Counted from the first letter of the stretch, positions 1 to 14,160 are shown. The stretch: DNA of 64,000 bases from Mya arenaria (GCF_026914265.1 NC_069124.1:86204915-86268914); one strand, 5' to 3'. Program-made: numbers and translations. The notes: generated from the sequence alone by a model not told the origin.

Positions 1-1258
1 TTTAGCAGACGCTTTATATAGAACACCAGAACAATTAGTGCTCTAAATTGCATACACAGACACCAGTTCAATAGCACAGCAGGCACCTCGCATCCAAACG
101 CATAATTATCTACTATATTATAACCCGTAGTGTTAAATTGCCAACACTACCACTTTTAGAATAAGAACACAACGGCACGTACAGGGACAACCCCACTAAT
201 CACAGACATCAGGAGGACTTTCGAGGCACAATGTTCATTCATTGAGAGTCGTCACAATTCATCAAAACAGATTGCATAAAAACAGTACGATGTCTTATAA
301 ATAAATGTTGGTATTATCGCCATGGGAATGTCAGCAAAAACAGAAGCGACACTGGGGGTTCTACTAGTTTAGGGGAACTCTGCCTTCCACATTCAGTTCC
401 CACATTTATCAATTGTAGAAACACAAAGCCGGATCGGAGTCAGCATCAATTTGAAGACATTTATGTTTCAAGTAAAAAAAAATGGTATAAACTCATAAAT
501 ACAGACATCGCCTGTGGAGGAATGAATCGCCGGAGCAGCAATAAACCATTAACAATACTTGGGGATTCAACGATAGAAAAAAATCTTTGGCATGTCCCTT
601 TAGAAGGCCGAAGATTATAATGTCAAATGATAAAATTCTTTTCAAAATCTTAATCAAATCGTCATAACATGCATGACTAACAAAAATACATATACGATCT
701 ATTGAACTACATAACAAATATACCATCATCGATAATATTAGTTAAATACAGTCTGAACACTTCGTAAACATACAAAATTGCCGGTCAGCATTGCAAATAT
801 CGGCATGGTTACATTTGTCTATAGACGACAATATGATAAAATATTAATTCACTGCACACATTTACCTAAGAGTACTTTTAAACTTAATGAAATAAGATGT
901 GAATGATAACAATTTAAAAAAAATCAGTGGTTGGTATTATCGCCATGGGAATGTCAGCAAAAACAATTGATAACAAATGATAACAATTAAAAAAAATTCA
1001 GTGGTTATGTTTCATTGCAAAAATGAAGATTTATAAAAATAACCATAACAATTTTCATAGACTCTTTAATTGTAAAATAAATCCACATCATAAATTATAT
1101 CTCAATTGAACTCATAGTAAACTATTTAATATTTCAAAGTTTTCAACGATTATTATATCGCAAAAATGAATTAAATTAAGATTCCACAAGAAAAGCAAAC
1201 CTTTGTCCAAACTGTAAAGTTCTCTCATTTCAACATATCTGAAAAGCACCCGACATAC
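1..1258. other. AT-rich stretch, no recognisable gene
   Basis: No reading frame here resembles a protein I know; the longest are under 80 codons. The only structure I see is a 36-bp exact duplication at 307-342 and 930-965, listed separately, and a short A-rich duplication around 905-1006. Confidence 0.5.
307..965. repeat. 36-bp exact direct repeat pair (307-342 and 930-965)
   Basis: The sequence starting GTTGGTATTATCGCCATGGG is present without mismatch at 307-342 and again at 930-965, 623 bp apart. The second copy sits between two near-identical segments containing GATAACAATT and TCAGTGGTT (about 905-932 and 978-1006), as if it was inserted with a local duplication. Nothing else at the first copy is repeated, so it looks like a templated insertion more than a transposon. 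Confidence 0.75.
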
Positions 1259-1395
1259 CTAGTACGACCTTTATTCCGAGGGCCACGGCGAGGTAGATAA
1301 GTCGGTGGATATACGATGTATCCACCGGGGCAGACTGGAGCATAGTGTCGGAGAATTACAGAAAACCGCTTCTTAGCATCCTCAACACAATCAGT
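1259..1395 (-). other. Possible coding exon or exon relic, unknown product
   Basis: On the minus strand an open frame of about 45 codons runs from an in-frame TGA at 1396-1398 to a good splice-donor-like site (ACTAG then gtatgt, boundary at 1259/1258). The peptide is basic and proline-rich near its end (it includes the segments RHYAPVCPGGYIV and PRRGPRNKGRTR). A weak acceptor-like AG lies near 1382, which would give a 123-bp exon of 41 codons. I do not recognise the protein. It could be an exon, a transposon-derived fragment or chance. No partner exon was found nearby. Confidence 0.2.
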
Positions 1396-2211
1396 TCACT
1401 ACTATCGCAGTCAAGTCTCCACCATTTATAGTGGTCGCTCACCACATATATCTAGTCCTAAATTCTTTCAAATTCTTATTCCTATTAATCCTTAGCCTAG
1501 CCTAGCATAATATCATCAGATTTAAATGCATACAAAATTAAAGTTTGGAAGAGAAAATAGCAACATTAACAGTGTAAGACTATTTATTATTACAATGCAA
1601 GTCTAAAGAAGCCAAGCACATTGGTAAAACAATGTATTTGAAAACCAATCTTCGGCGTCTAATGATTATTAGATCCAGTTTATATAGATATTCGGTTAAG
1701 TCTGTACTTCATATATGAAGCGGAGAAGCAAGCATGGTTATGCATTCTACCTTGCCGTCTACGAATGGCTGATCAATGCTAATGAACGGGGCGTGGCATA
1801 TGGCAAGGAGTTGTCAGATATATCTATTATAGCATTCGAAAATGTAACCATGAAGGATAAATTGTGTTTTGCATTTCTTTTTAAGATAAACACCTATTAT
1901 AGCATTTGCATGATGAACGACATAATGATTTAAACAGAACTTCTAGAAGGGAAACCCTAAGGCAGCACCAACTGATACATCCATGGTCTGGAAGGAGCAG
2001 TCTCTTTGAATTGAGCAGCTAGAACCCGCTTCAGCACGTTTTCAATTTTAAATGAAAAGTTTTTATTCAAAAGAAACTGCCGTTTTCATTTTGTATGCTG
2101 TTTGTGCTGCCAAAGGCCGTATGCATATTTTCACGATCATGTTCACGGTCATATAAAATGATCCCGAATAATAAGAAAATAATTGCTTTTAATTAGTTGT
2201 TGACGTAGTAC
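1396..2211. other. No recognisable gene
   Basis: A 72-codon frame at 1715-1933 (+) has no motif I know and no supporting splice or promoter signals. I see nothing else to report before the tandem array begins. Confidence 0.4.
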
Positions 2212-3471
2212 GATGCAGCTATTTTACGGCCATCTCACACAGCTATTTTACTGCCATCTCAAACAGCTATTTACGGCCACCCCACACAGCTATTTAAGGC
2301 CATCTCACACAGCTATTTTACGGCCATCTCAAACAGCTATTTTACGGCCATCTCACACAGCTATTTACGGCCACCTCACACAGCTATTTACGGCCATCTC
2401 ACACAGCTATTTACGGTCATCGCACAAAGCTATTTTACGGCAATCCCACACAGCTATTTTACGGCCATCTCACACAGCTATTTTACGGCCATCTTACACA
2501 TCTATTTACGGCAATCTCAAGCAGCTATTTACGGCTGTCCCACACAGCTATTTTACGGCATTCTCACACAGCTATTTTACGACCATCTCACACAGCTTTT
2601 TTACGGCCATCTCAAACATCTATTTACGGCCATCTCACACAGCTATTTTACGGCCATCTCACAAAGCTATTTACGGACATCTCACAAAACTATTTACAAA
2701 TATATCACACAGCTATTTACGGCCATCCCACACAGCTATTTAAGGCCATCCAACACAGCTATTTTACGGCCATCCCACACAGCTATTTTACGGCCATCTC
2801 ACACAGCTATTTTACGGGCATCTCACACAGCTATTTTACGGCCATGTTACACATACATTTACGGCCATCTCACACAGCTATTTACGGCTGTCCCACCAGC
2901 TTTTTTACGGCCATCTAAAACAGCTATTTACGGCCATCTCACACAGCTCTTTACGGCCATCTCACACAGCTATTTTACGGCCATCTCAAACAGCTATTTT
3001 ATGGCCATCCCACACAGCTATTTTACGGCCATATCACACAGCTATTTACGGCCATCTCACAAAACTATTTACGGCCATATCACACAGCTATTTACGGCCA
3101 TCTCACACAGCTATTTTACGGCCATCATAGCTATTTTACGGCCACCTCACACAGCTATTTTACGGCCATCTCACACAGCTATTTTACAACCTTCGCACAC
3201 AGCTATTTTACGACCATCTCACAAAGCTATTTTACGGCCATCTCACTTAGCTATTTTACGGCCATCTCACAAAGCTATTAACGGCCATCTCACACAGCTA
3301 TTTTACGGCCATCTCACAAAGCTATTTACGGCCATCGCACACAGCTATTTTACGGCCATCTCACACAGCTATTTTACGGCCATCTCACAAAGCTATTTAC
3401 GGCCATCTCACACAGCTATTTTACGGCCATCTCACACAGCTATTTTACGGCCATCTCACACAGCACTAAAC
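2212..3471. repeat. 23/24-bp minisatellite array, about 53 units
   Basis: The unit contains CACAGCTATTTTACGGCCAT followed by CTCA. Units differ mainly by three or four T in the TATTTA run, giving 23- and 24-bp monomers mixed along the array. Variant units (such as those with GGCTGTCCCA) recur about 350 bp apart, which suggests block duplications. Because the period is not a multiple of three, open frames inside it (2213-2743 and 3001-3486, +) persist only by luck of the 23/24 mix. I treat the array as non-coding. Confidence 0.93.
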
Positions 3472-4310
3472 GCCAGCTGTAGATGATCACAGACATGCAT
3501 ACACAAAACTATCAGATCGCTTCGTTTTCCGTCCACAGTCACTGCAGTCATTCGTCTTAGAATGGTTCAACCACATAACTGGGTAAATGTATACGTTTGA
3601 TTGGTGAAACTAGACGATCACTTACAGACGTTTAAAAGTCAAGCTCCGTCTAAGTGAAATACTTTAACTAATTTGAAACAAATCAATGTTACAAACTAAT
3701 TATTCGAAACAGACAGTATGATTGTCTATTGGGCCTGTCCCAGTATTTTCCATTGTTCAATTAGTAGAAACTTTGTTAAGTTAATGATGAAAATTGTTCA
3801 ACTATCTTAGAAGCAGAAGACCTCTAAAAAAGGACCAACGCTGACCTTAGCCACGCCATTTTAACACATTTCGTAAACACTACTACCTGATACCTTACAA
3901 ATTCACTTACCAAAACATGGACGAACTTCATATAATTGGTAGATAACCACCGTTCCATGCACAATACTTAGATCGGAGAACAGCACGCTCCTATTTAATG
4001 AAATTACCGCAATTGTTAAGGTACATATAATTTAATCAACGGTTCATTGGTGCCACTGAAAAGCTTGAGGAAGTTTAAGATCAATTGCATTAGCTGGCAC
4101 TGGAATTTTCGCGTAATACAGTACAAATTGAAAAGAAATATAAACATTATGATTTACATTAATTCAAGAGATGATGAGAAGAGTTTCATCAGATACAAGG
4201 TAGTTTCTGAGATATGTGCATGGCAGTGGCTTGCATGCCAAACTTGACCAAATGCTGACTCAAGTAAAATCGCAACGGCCATCCTCGACCAAACCCAACA
4301 CACAATAAAA
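3472..4310. other. Unique spacer between two arrays
   Basis: No recognisable gene. A 66-codon frame at 4047-4247 (+) has no motif I know. Confidence 0.4.
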
Positions 4311-7157
4311 ACTCACCACACCATCAAAAACCCACCGCATCATCAAAACCCACCATGCCTACCAAACCAACAACACCATCTAAACCCACCACACCATCTA
4401 AACCCAACGCACCATCTAAACCCACCACACCATCTAGACTCACCACACCATCTAAACCCACCGCATCATCTTAACTCACTACACCATCTAAACCCACAGC
4501 ACCATCTTAACTCACCATGCCTACAAAACCCACCACACCATCTAAACCCACAGCACCATCTAAACGCATCATGCCTATAAAACCCACCACACCATCTAAA
4601 CCCACCACACCATCTAAACTCACCATGCCTACAAAACCCACCACACCATCTAAACCCACAGCACCATCTAAACTCACCATGCCTACAAAACCCACCACAC
4701 CATCTAAACCCACCACACCATCTTAACTCACCATGCCTACAAAACCCACCACACCATCTAAACCCACCACACCATCTTAACTCACCATGCCTACAGAACC
4801 CACCACAACATCTAAACCCACCACACCATCTAAACCCACCACATCATCTAAACCCACCGCACCATATAAACTCACCGAACCATCTAAACCCACCGCACCA
4901 TTCAAACCCACCAGATCATCTAAACCCACCGCACCATCTAAACCCACCGGATCATCAAAAACCATCGCACCATCTAAACTCACCACACCATCTTAACCCA
5001 CCGCACCATCTAAACTCACCACACCATCTACCCACCGCACCATCTAAACTCACCGCACCATTTAAACCCACCGCACCATCTAAACTCACCACACCATCTA
5101 AACCCACCGCACGATCTAAACTCACCACACCATCTAAACCCACCGCACCATCTAAACCTACCTCACTATCTAAACTCACCACACCATCTAAACCCACCGC
5201 ACCATCTAAACTCACCACACCATCTAAACCCACCGCACCATATAAACTCACCGAACCATCTAAACCCACCGCACCATCCAAACCCACCAGATCATCTAAA
5301 CCCACCGCACCATCTAAACCCACCGGATCATCAAAAACCATCGCACCATCTAAACTCACCACACCATCTTAACCCACCGCACCATCTAAACTCACCACAC
5401 CATCTACCCACCGCACCATCTAAACTCACCGCACCATTTAAACCCACCGCACCATCTAAACTCACCTCACTATCTAAACTCACCACACCATCTAAACCCA
5501 CCGCACCATCTAAACTCACCACACCATCTAAACACACCGCACCATATAAACTCACCGAACCATCTAAACCCACCGCACCATCCAAACCCACCAGATCATC
5601 TAAACCCACCGACCCATCTAAACCCACCGTATCATCAAAAACCATCGCACCATCTAAACTCACCACACCATCTTAACCCACCGCACCATCTAAACTCACC
5701 ACACCATCTACCCACCGCACCATCTAAACTCACCGCACCATTTAAACCCACCGCACCATCTAAACTCACCACACCATCTAAACCCACCGCACGATCTAAA
5801 CTCACCACACCATCTAAACCCACCGCACCATCTAAACTCACCTCACTATCTAAACTCACCACACCATCTAAACCCACCGCACCATCTAAACTCACCACAC
5901 CATCTAAACCCACCGCACCATATAAACTCACCACATCATCTAAACCCACCGCACCATCTAAACCCACCGCACCATCTAAACTCACCACACCATCTACCCA
6001 CCACACCATCTAAACCCACCACACCATCTAAACCCACCACACCATCTAAACTCACCACACCATCTACCCACCGCACCATCTAAACTCACCACACCATCTA
6101 AACCCACCACACCATCTAAACTCACCACACCATCTAAACCCACCACACCATCTAAACTCACCACACCATCTACCCACCGCACCATCTAAACTCACCACAC
6201 CATCTAAACCCACCACACCATCTAAACCCACTGCACCTTCTAAACCCACCACACCATCTAAACCCACCGCACCTTCTAAACTCACCACACCATCTAAACC
6301 CACCACACCATCTAAACCCACCGCACCAACTAAAGTCACCACACCATCTAAACCCACCACACCATCTAAACTCACCACACCATCTAAACCCACCGCGCCA
6401 TCTAAACTCACCACACCATCTAAACCCACCGCACTATCTAAACCCACCACACCATCTAAACCCACCGCACCATCTAAACTCACCACACCATCTAAACCCA
6501 CCACACCATCTAAACCCACCGCACCATCTAAACCCACCGCACCATCTAAACTCAACACACCATCTACCCACCGCACCATCTAAACTCACAACACCATCTA
6601 AACCCACCGCACCATCTAAACTCACCACACCATCTAAACCCACCACACCATATAAACTCACCACACCATCTAAACCCACCGCACCATCTAAACCCACCAC
6701 ACCATCTAAACCCACCGCACCAACTAAACTCACCACACCATCTTAACCCACCGCACCATCTAAACTCACCACACCATCTAAACCCACCGCACCATATAAA
6801 CTCACCACATCATCTAAACCCACCGCACCATCTAAACCCACCGCACCATCTAAACTCACCACACCATCTAAACCCACCACACCATCTAAACCCACCGCAC
6901 CAACTAAACTCACCACACCATCTTAACCCACCGCACCATCTAAACTCACCACACCATCTAAACCCACCGCACCATATAAACTCACCACACCATCTAAACC
7001 CACCGCACCATCTAAACCCACCGCACCATCTAAACTCACCGCACCATCTAAACCCACAGCACCTTCTAAACTCACCACACCATCTAAACCCACCGTACCA
7101 TCTAAACCCACCGTACCATCTAAACTCACCGCATCATCTAAACCCACCGCACCTTCT
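4311..7157. repeat. 18-bp minisatellite array, about 155 units
   Basis: The consensus is CACCATCTAAACCCACCG with a frequent CTCACCACA variant, so the array alternates between two 18-bp forms. One strand is almost free of G, giving strong strand asymmetry. Units shortened to CATCTACCCACC (3 bp lost) recur and mark higher-order blocks: the same block ends at 4986, 5362 and 5666, giving spacings of 376 and 304 bp, which differ by exactly four 18-bp units. The six-residue open frames on both strands (PTTPSK-like on +, GLDGVV-like on -) follow from the period being divisible by three and lacking stops; I see no initiation or splice evidence. Confidence 0.95.
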
Positions 7158-9132
7158 ATTAATAGAGCTGTTGCCAGTTTGGATAATAAAGTATCATTCC
7201 GATAATGCAATAGAAACCACACCCACTTCTAGTGTTCTAAACATCCACGAAAAACTTATTTACTGGCATATGGATCGAAAGCTTCACAACAACACACACT
7301 ATTCACACCAATTATCAATAGAAACTATTATCAGTAAAAGTTGCATTCACGGAAGGTTGTATATAACTGTTGAAAATAGAATAAGAATAGCACGTATATG
7401 TACCTATCAATGTTTTTCCCACCGGAGGTGAAGAGGGCGGGACAAAGGGGACTTATGACAGCGGGTGGTTTCCGACAGACGGGATTTTGACAGCCCTTGC
7501 GAGAGCATACTTGGCATGTCCCGGCAGTTTTCATTGTATTTTTAGCCGGATTTATCCCAAAACAATTTTAATGTTTGGAACACTCGTGACCCCAGGCATT
7601 TTGACAAATTTCCCTGCTCCAAGATATTGGCAGTTTGACTAAATTTTCTGGTTGTTCCTGCCCGCTCTCTCCGTCCGGAGAGATTTGCATCGGGCCGTGT
7701 TGCACTTATCATTAAGTGCTGTCGATGAGCAGTTTAACCCCAACCGAGACTGCTGTCTTCATATCTAGAATATAATGTTCAATGTCGATCCAGAGGATGA
7801 ATTCCAAAATGTATTAAACCGATTTTGCTTATTTTGCTACAAACGTACATCTTGATTCTTAACATGCTGGTCTCGGATGTTTGGCGAGGTATTTGAAAAT
7901 TACTTAAAAATCGCTTATGTTGCTATATTTCCCCTATCAAACAGCATATAATTAAAGCCATATGGCAAAGCTGATACAAACGAGAATCAGTCAGGACAGA
8001 ACACCCACAATAGCCAATACACTAATGCGATATAACAACAGGGACATGCCTAGTAACTGAATATAGAACTCTGTAATCAATGAGGATTACAACTACATTA
8101 ATTGCAAGTTTGTGGCGATGTTTTTTATGGCCTCCACAAACGACTTGCTAAGATGGTGTAGATATTTACAATGCCATATAGTGTCATTGATAATTGTTAC
8201 CGAAACTACCTTCGCACAGCCAGTAAAATACCTGTGGTCAGATGGCTTTCAGGCTATCAAACACCACACGTATCCCCGGGCTTATCAGGGAATCATGGAT
8301 ATTTAAACCAATAAGCTTCAGCAGTGCAAGATCCAACTTAAAAAGAAAGTTGTAAGTATATGTACTCAAAACTATCATACTCTGTTGCAAATATTAAAAG
8401 AAGAAACGATCAAGCTGGTGCAAACATATGTTAAAACTTCTAGGGTGTTACAAATGCTTTAGACAGACACGTACTAGTTGATACAATATAGTATTCCAAT
8501 ATAGCTTTAAAACTGATCCATAAATGCACTCATAGAGTCATGTAATGCCATTGCCAATTTTATATTTTAAGTTAAATGCTCTCAAATCAAGATTCCTACA
8601 TGTAAAAACGTCACGACAAACAATTTAATGCCTTTAAATATGCTCCGATTTGCAACGGATGCTACATTGCGATACAATATTTTTTTAATTGCATCTCATA
8701 AATTTGCCCACCATGTTCAAATGCGTAATTTTGAAGGATTTATATAAAGATATTTATTTACATATTGTATGAGATATGGTATTCTTTAATGAAATTCATA
8801 TGTCGTAAATCTTATAATGTGTACTAAATATTCCAGCACTAGATCTATATTTGTGTTTAAAATATTCCGATCTTACCCAGCAGTATTTCTTCTAGTCGAA
8901 ACAGTTTGAGTCAAACCGAGATTGCTCTTGTGATACCGTGTGTTCTCTTTCAGAATGCATTAAATAAAAAGGAATAAGCATTAATTTTATTTGATTGATA
9001 TAGCGTGTATTACATATTGTAATTCATCATATGCTACACCTTGTTTCCGGTCTTATGCTTCAATTACGTAAGTGGTTTGTGACGCACTGCTTACTTCTCT
9101 AAGTCAGAATATCGCTCCGCATTTTCAGTGCC
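7158..9132. other. Spacer with repeat fragments, no gene recognised
   Basis: Small frames at 7171-7431 (+), 7331-7534 (-) and 8112-8306 (+) show no known motif. Two short pieces (about 7725-7760 and 8895-8970) share an AACCGAGA(C/T)TGCT motif with each other and with 49,436-49,510, marking a dispersed repeat. Confidence 0.4.
8895..8970 (+). repeat. Dispersed repeat fragment (AAACCGAGA family)
   Basis: The segment has GTCAAACCGAGATTGCT followed by GTGATAC and a CTCTTTCAGAATGC tail ending in A-rich sequence. A related copy with GTCAAACTGAGACTGCT and a similar tail lies at 49,436-49,510, and a shorter one at about 7725-7760. All three are on the same strand. The A-rich 3' end would suit a retroposed sequence, but I cannot assign a class. 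Confidence 0.5.
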
Positions 9133-9632
9133 ACTGTGTGTGTGTATACCACGTGATAAATTACGTCATAAATGCTACTTTGGAAGGCAATATTTTGATT
9201 AAAATGAAGAATTAAATCAGAGATAACTTTTATTTTACTAAACAATTTTAAATGAAACAAAAGGCAGTCTATGCAGCTCTAAGAGCCCTTCCTTCGTTTC
9301 ATTACCGGAGCTTGATAAGGTGATTCATCAAACACTTTGACAACCCTGTTTCCAAAATAATGTTTTGATAAAAAAAAACTTGTAAAAACTTGACCTCCGG
9401 CAGAGTATTGTGAAAATGTTTGTCGAAGTGTTTTAAGAAACTAAACTCTCAATCAACTTTTGATAAAAGACCTAAGGCCGGGCTCCGTAAGCGGCGTAGA
9501 CTACGCTTTGTTTCATTTGAAATGGTGAAGAAATAGTGAAGCTATCTTTGTTTTAAGTCTTCATTTAAAGCAAAATGTTGCCTTCCGACGTAGCAATTAT
9601 GACGCAATTTATCACGTGGTATACACACACTG
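9133..9632. mobile_element. MITE, copy 1 of the GTATACCACGTG family
   Basis: The element has inverted ends: GTGTGTATACCACGTGATAA near 9137-9158 and its reverse complement ending at 9632. Both arms continue inward for about 50 bp with the GTCATAAATGCTAC and GGAAGGCAA blocks. A shorter copy of the same family lies at 39,367-39,744. No transposase frame is present, so it is non-autonomous. The left terminus is blurred by a TG run, so I cannot define the target-site duplication here; copy 2 shows a clean 5-bp one. Confidence 0.8.
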
Positions 9633-11857
9633 ATTTTGTAGGCAATTCAAGTGGAAACAATTAGTGCCGTATTGGTAACATTATAGCCATGCAAATTCTT
9701 ATTTCTTATTTTGTTTATGAAATAAAGATTTATCAAGTAGTTCGATACCCATATAACTCACACAATGTAAACGTGACATTTCCTAGAAAAATATATCAAA
9801 AAGACGTTTAGCATTTTATGTATCTATATTTTACTTAGTATGCTGTTATTCTTAACGGATAACATATCAGTTATTATCCTACTTTAAAGAGGAATTTACA
9901 AAAAAATATAAAAGTATTTGTTTTGAATTAATTCCGGGTACTGCATTTCTGCAAAATGCAATGCTTTGTGGAGTTCGGGGTATCGGCGGTAAAGATGAAA
10001 CAGAAAGGGTTTTTCATTGATTTTGACCGAAAAAATAATGTGCAATATACACGTGGTACACGTTCAGTATATGTTAGAGTTATTTTGGCGACATACAGCT
10101 CAGCGAAGCCGTGTGTTCGCACTTATTTCAATCAACATTTATTTCCATAGAGCATATTTTTTCGGTCTCTGTGACTTGCAAAGTTATAACAAGAGATATA
10201 CATTGCATTAACATACTCCAAGAATTGTAATAACCAACTTAATATTCGCCTTTGACAATAAGTGGTTACTGAGATATGATCAAGGTACAAGTTCTTGATC
10301 TTAGGTTCGAAATTACTAAATTCTCTTTTTAAAGCCTAAATATCTTGGAAACGTAGGTGAACAAAGCGGCAATGTACGTACCCACCGTTGGATTCTAGCC
10401 ACAAAAGTAAACCAAAACACACACACCCAGTAAGTAAACATGCACTATTTTGCATCTACGGGTGTGTATACCGCACCCATCTTCCTCTGGAGAGTGGGCG
10501 TTAATCGACCACGTAACGGACGTACTAAATATGTTTCATAAACTTTTGTTACACAAGACATCCCGATTATCGAAGTTTTGTTTACATTTTGTATAAATCA
10601 TTTTCTAATCTCCAAAATATGCGTGTAAATCTTAAGTTTGAAAATCGATGAAATTATCTACGCCACCAAGGTGTGTTAAAGCACCAGGAGTATAATGTTC
10701 TTTTCACACATGGTTACAGCGATGTGAACATTAACAACAGCATCAGGAACGTGTTCTTGTGACCGTTGACGCCGCAGTGGACCCACAAATAGAAAAAAAG
10801 ATTCGTAAGCGTGCTTTATGTCCATCTGCAACATCTACCTGAACGATTATTTTCAACTGCTACACTTTGCCGACAGCTACACGTGCACGCACAAATACAC
10901 GTGGTATCACTACCTCTCTAGACCTAGTTTTAAACTGGGTCAAATATTAATAAGTATCCTTGTAATTTATTCTAGTACATATATCCTATTACTTACTCTC
11001 CTTACTGTTCAATTGTAATTGTATCTCATTACTATTGACGCATTCAGACGGGTATGTCAATGACAAAGTTGATCTGAAATTCCACATCATTGATTTGATG
11101 CATTTATCATACTTGTATTCAGTTAGTGTCACTGTATAAATGGGAAGCGCAATTAGCCCAAACAATTAATTATCTGTTTAAATGGCATATAGTAAATTAA
11201 AGGAAGAATTCTCTTAACCTCAAGAGTCAAAGTAGACGGAAAAATAGACATATTATATATTGAAATACTGAATTAACGGAATTTGATAATGCCGCATGAT
11301 CAGTTTATTCCACGCCTATCATTGGGCGTGACAATCGAAATATTAGATACTCATTCAGAATTTATATTTCAAATTGTCCAATTTGTTCGTTAAACAATAT
11401 TATGTAAAGTCAAAGTATATTTGATAATAGTATTCGGGTGTGGTGTATTTTACCATTGTCTACAATACGGACAGGTAGCTATCATCTTAGCATATAGTGG
11501 TAAATCGTCAATACTAAAAGTACAATTAAGGGTGTGAGCTTTATTGCGGATCAACAAACGACCGCGAACATCACTTTTTTGTCAGACTGTACAACAAGAA
11601 GGACCATTGGTGCCCGCCTGTAAAAGGACTTGGCTTTTTCAATTTCCATCCTGGTTTGTCAATTACTCGAAACAAATGAACTCAACTCATACTTTTAAGA
11701 GAGTACTCATAAAAGGACTTGGCTAACACAGTCACAGTCAGGCAAGGGACACAGAGACGAGAGCAACTCTGTATGCATCCTGCAGAAATAATGTGGGGTC
11801 ATAATACAGTTAGGATATACACAATTTAGTTAAGAAAGTTTGGCTTTGTATACATAT
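9633..11857. other. Spacer, no gene recognised
   Basis: Several frames of 60-66 codons overlap on both strands around 9,930-10,210 and 10,818-11,018 without any known motif, so I read them as chance. I see no transposon ends in this stretch. Confidence 0.4.
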
Positions 11858-14160
11858 CAACACCTGCTCCAACATACCAACTCTGTCGACACTCAATGTT
11901 AGCCCCCACATACCAACTCTGTCGACACCCAATGTTAGTCCGCACAAACTAACTCTGCCGACACCCAATGTTAGTCCACATATACCAACACTGTCGACCT
12001 CCTATGTAAGCCCACACAAACGAACACTGTCGACATCCAATGTAAGCCCCCACACACCAACTTGAGCGACACCCAATGTAAGCCCCCACAAACGAACACT
12101 GTCTACACCCAATATTAGCCCCCACATACCAACACTGTCGACACTCAATGTTAGCCCCCACATACCAACTTTGTCGACACCCAATGTTAGCCCCCACATA
12201 CCAACTTGTCGACACCTAATATTAGCCCCCAAATACCAAATCTGTCGACAAACTAAGTTAGCCCCACATAACAACTTTGTCGACACACAATGTTAGCCCA
12301 CACAAACCAAATCTGTCAACACTCAATGTTAGCCCCCACATACCGACACTGTTGACACCCAATATGAGCCCCCACAAACCAACTCTGTCGACACACAATG
12401 TTAGCCCGCATAAACTAGCACTATCGACCTCCTTTGTAAGCCCCCACATACCAACTCTGTCGACACACAATGTTAGCCCCCATATACCAACACTGTCGAC
12501 ACACAATGTTAACCCGCATATACCAACACTCTCGACCTCCTATGTAAGTCCCCACATACCAACTCTGTCGACACCAAATGTTAGCCCCCACATACCAACA
12601 CTGTCGACACAAAATGTTAGCCCGCTTATACCAACACTCTCGACCTCCTATGTAAGCCCCTATATACCAACACTGTCGACACCCAATGTAAGCCGCCAAA
12701 CACCAACTTTAGCGACACCCAATGTAAGCCCCCACAAACGAACACTGTCTACACCCAATGTAAGCCCCCGCATACCAACACTGTCGACACCCTATGTAAG
12801 ACCCCACATACCAACTGTGTCGACACTCAATGTTAGCCCCCACATACCAACTCTGTCGACACCCAATGTTAGTCCGCACAAACCAACTCTGCCGATACAC
12901 AATGTTAGCCCGCATATACCAACACTCTCGACACCCAATGTAAGCCCCCCACACACCACTTTTAGCGACACCCAATGTAAGCCCCCACAATCGAACACTG
13001 TCTACACCCAATGTTAGCCCCCACATACCAACACTGTCGACACTCAATGTTAGCCCCCACATACCAACTTTGTCGACACCCAATGTTAGCCCCCACATAC
13101 CAACTTGTCGACTCCCAATATTAGCCCCCACATACCAACTTTGTCGACAAACTATGTTAGCCCCACATAACAACTTTGTCGACACACAATGTTAGCCCAC
13201 ACAAACCAACTCTGTCTACACTCAATGAGAGCCCCCACATACCGACTCTGTTGACACCCAATATGAGCCCCCACAAACCAACTCTGTCGACACACAATGT
13301 TAGCCCACACAAACCAACTCTGTCGACACCCAATGTTAGTCCGCACATACCAACACTGTCGACACCCAATGTTAGCCCTCACAAACCAACTCTGTCGACA
13401 CCCAATGTTAGTCCGCACATACCAACACTGTCGACAACTAATGTTAGTCCGCACATACCAACACTGTCGACACCCAATGTAAGTCGGCACATACCAACTC
13501 TGTCGACACCCAATGTTAGTCCGCACATACCAACTCTGTCGACACCCAATGTAAGTCGGCACATACCAACTCTGTCGACACCCAATGTTAGTCCGCACAT
13601 ACCAACTCTGTCGACACCCAATGTTAGTCCGCACATACCAACTCTTTCGACACAAAATGTAAGCCCTCACATACCAACTCTGTCGACACAAAATGTTAGC
13701 CCTCACATACCAACACTGTCGACACCCAATGTAAGCCCTCACATACCAACAATGTCGACACACAATGTTAGCCCCAATATACCAATACTGTCGACACCCT
13801 ATGTTAGCCCGCCCATACCAACAGTGTCGACACACAATGTTAGCTCCCATATAACAACACTGTCGACACACAATTTTAGCCCCAACTTACCACCACTATC
13901 GGCACACAATGTAAGCCCGCATATTACAGCACTGTCGACACACAATGTAAGCCCCCATATACCAACGCTTTCGACACACAATGTTAGCCCCCACTTACCA
14001 CCACTATCGGCACACAATGTAAGCCCGCACAAACCCACACTGTCGACACCAAATGTGAGCCCGCACATACCAACACTGCCGACACCTTATGATAGCCCAC
14101 ACATGTCAACACTGTCGACACCCAATGTTAGCCCGCACAAACCAACACTGTCGACACCCA
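11858..14160. repeat. 36-bp array, zone A (GCCC-type units)
   Basis: The monomer core is CACTGTCGACACCCAATGT followed by TAGCCC and CACATACCAA, 36 bp in all. Sixty-odd units run head to tail. A longer-range duplication is visible: blocks starting near 12,002 and 12,277 recur near 12,901 and 13,176, an offset of 899 bp, which is 25 units less one base. Each unit carries GTCGAC and CCAAT. Frames such as 13,176-14,561 (+, 461 codons) and 13,152-13,871 (-) reflect the 12-codon period and are not taken as genes. Confidence 0.95.

Noticed and set aside
4507..7222. GLDGVV-type repeat proteins on the minus strand
   Set aside because: They overlap equally open plus-strand frames and break wherever a unit is shortened. 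Collagen-like appearance is accidental.
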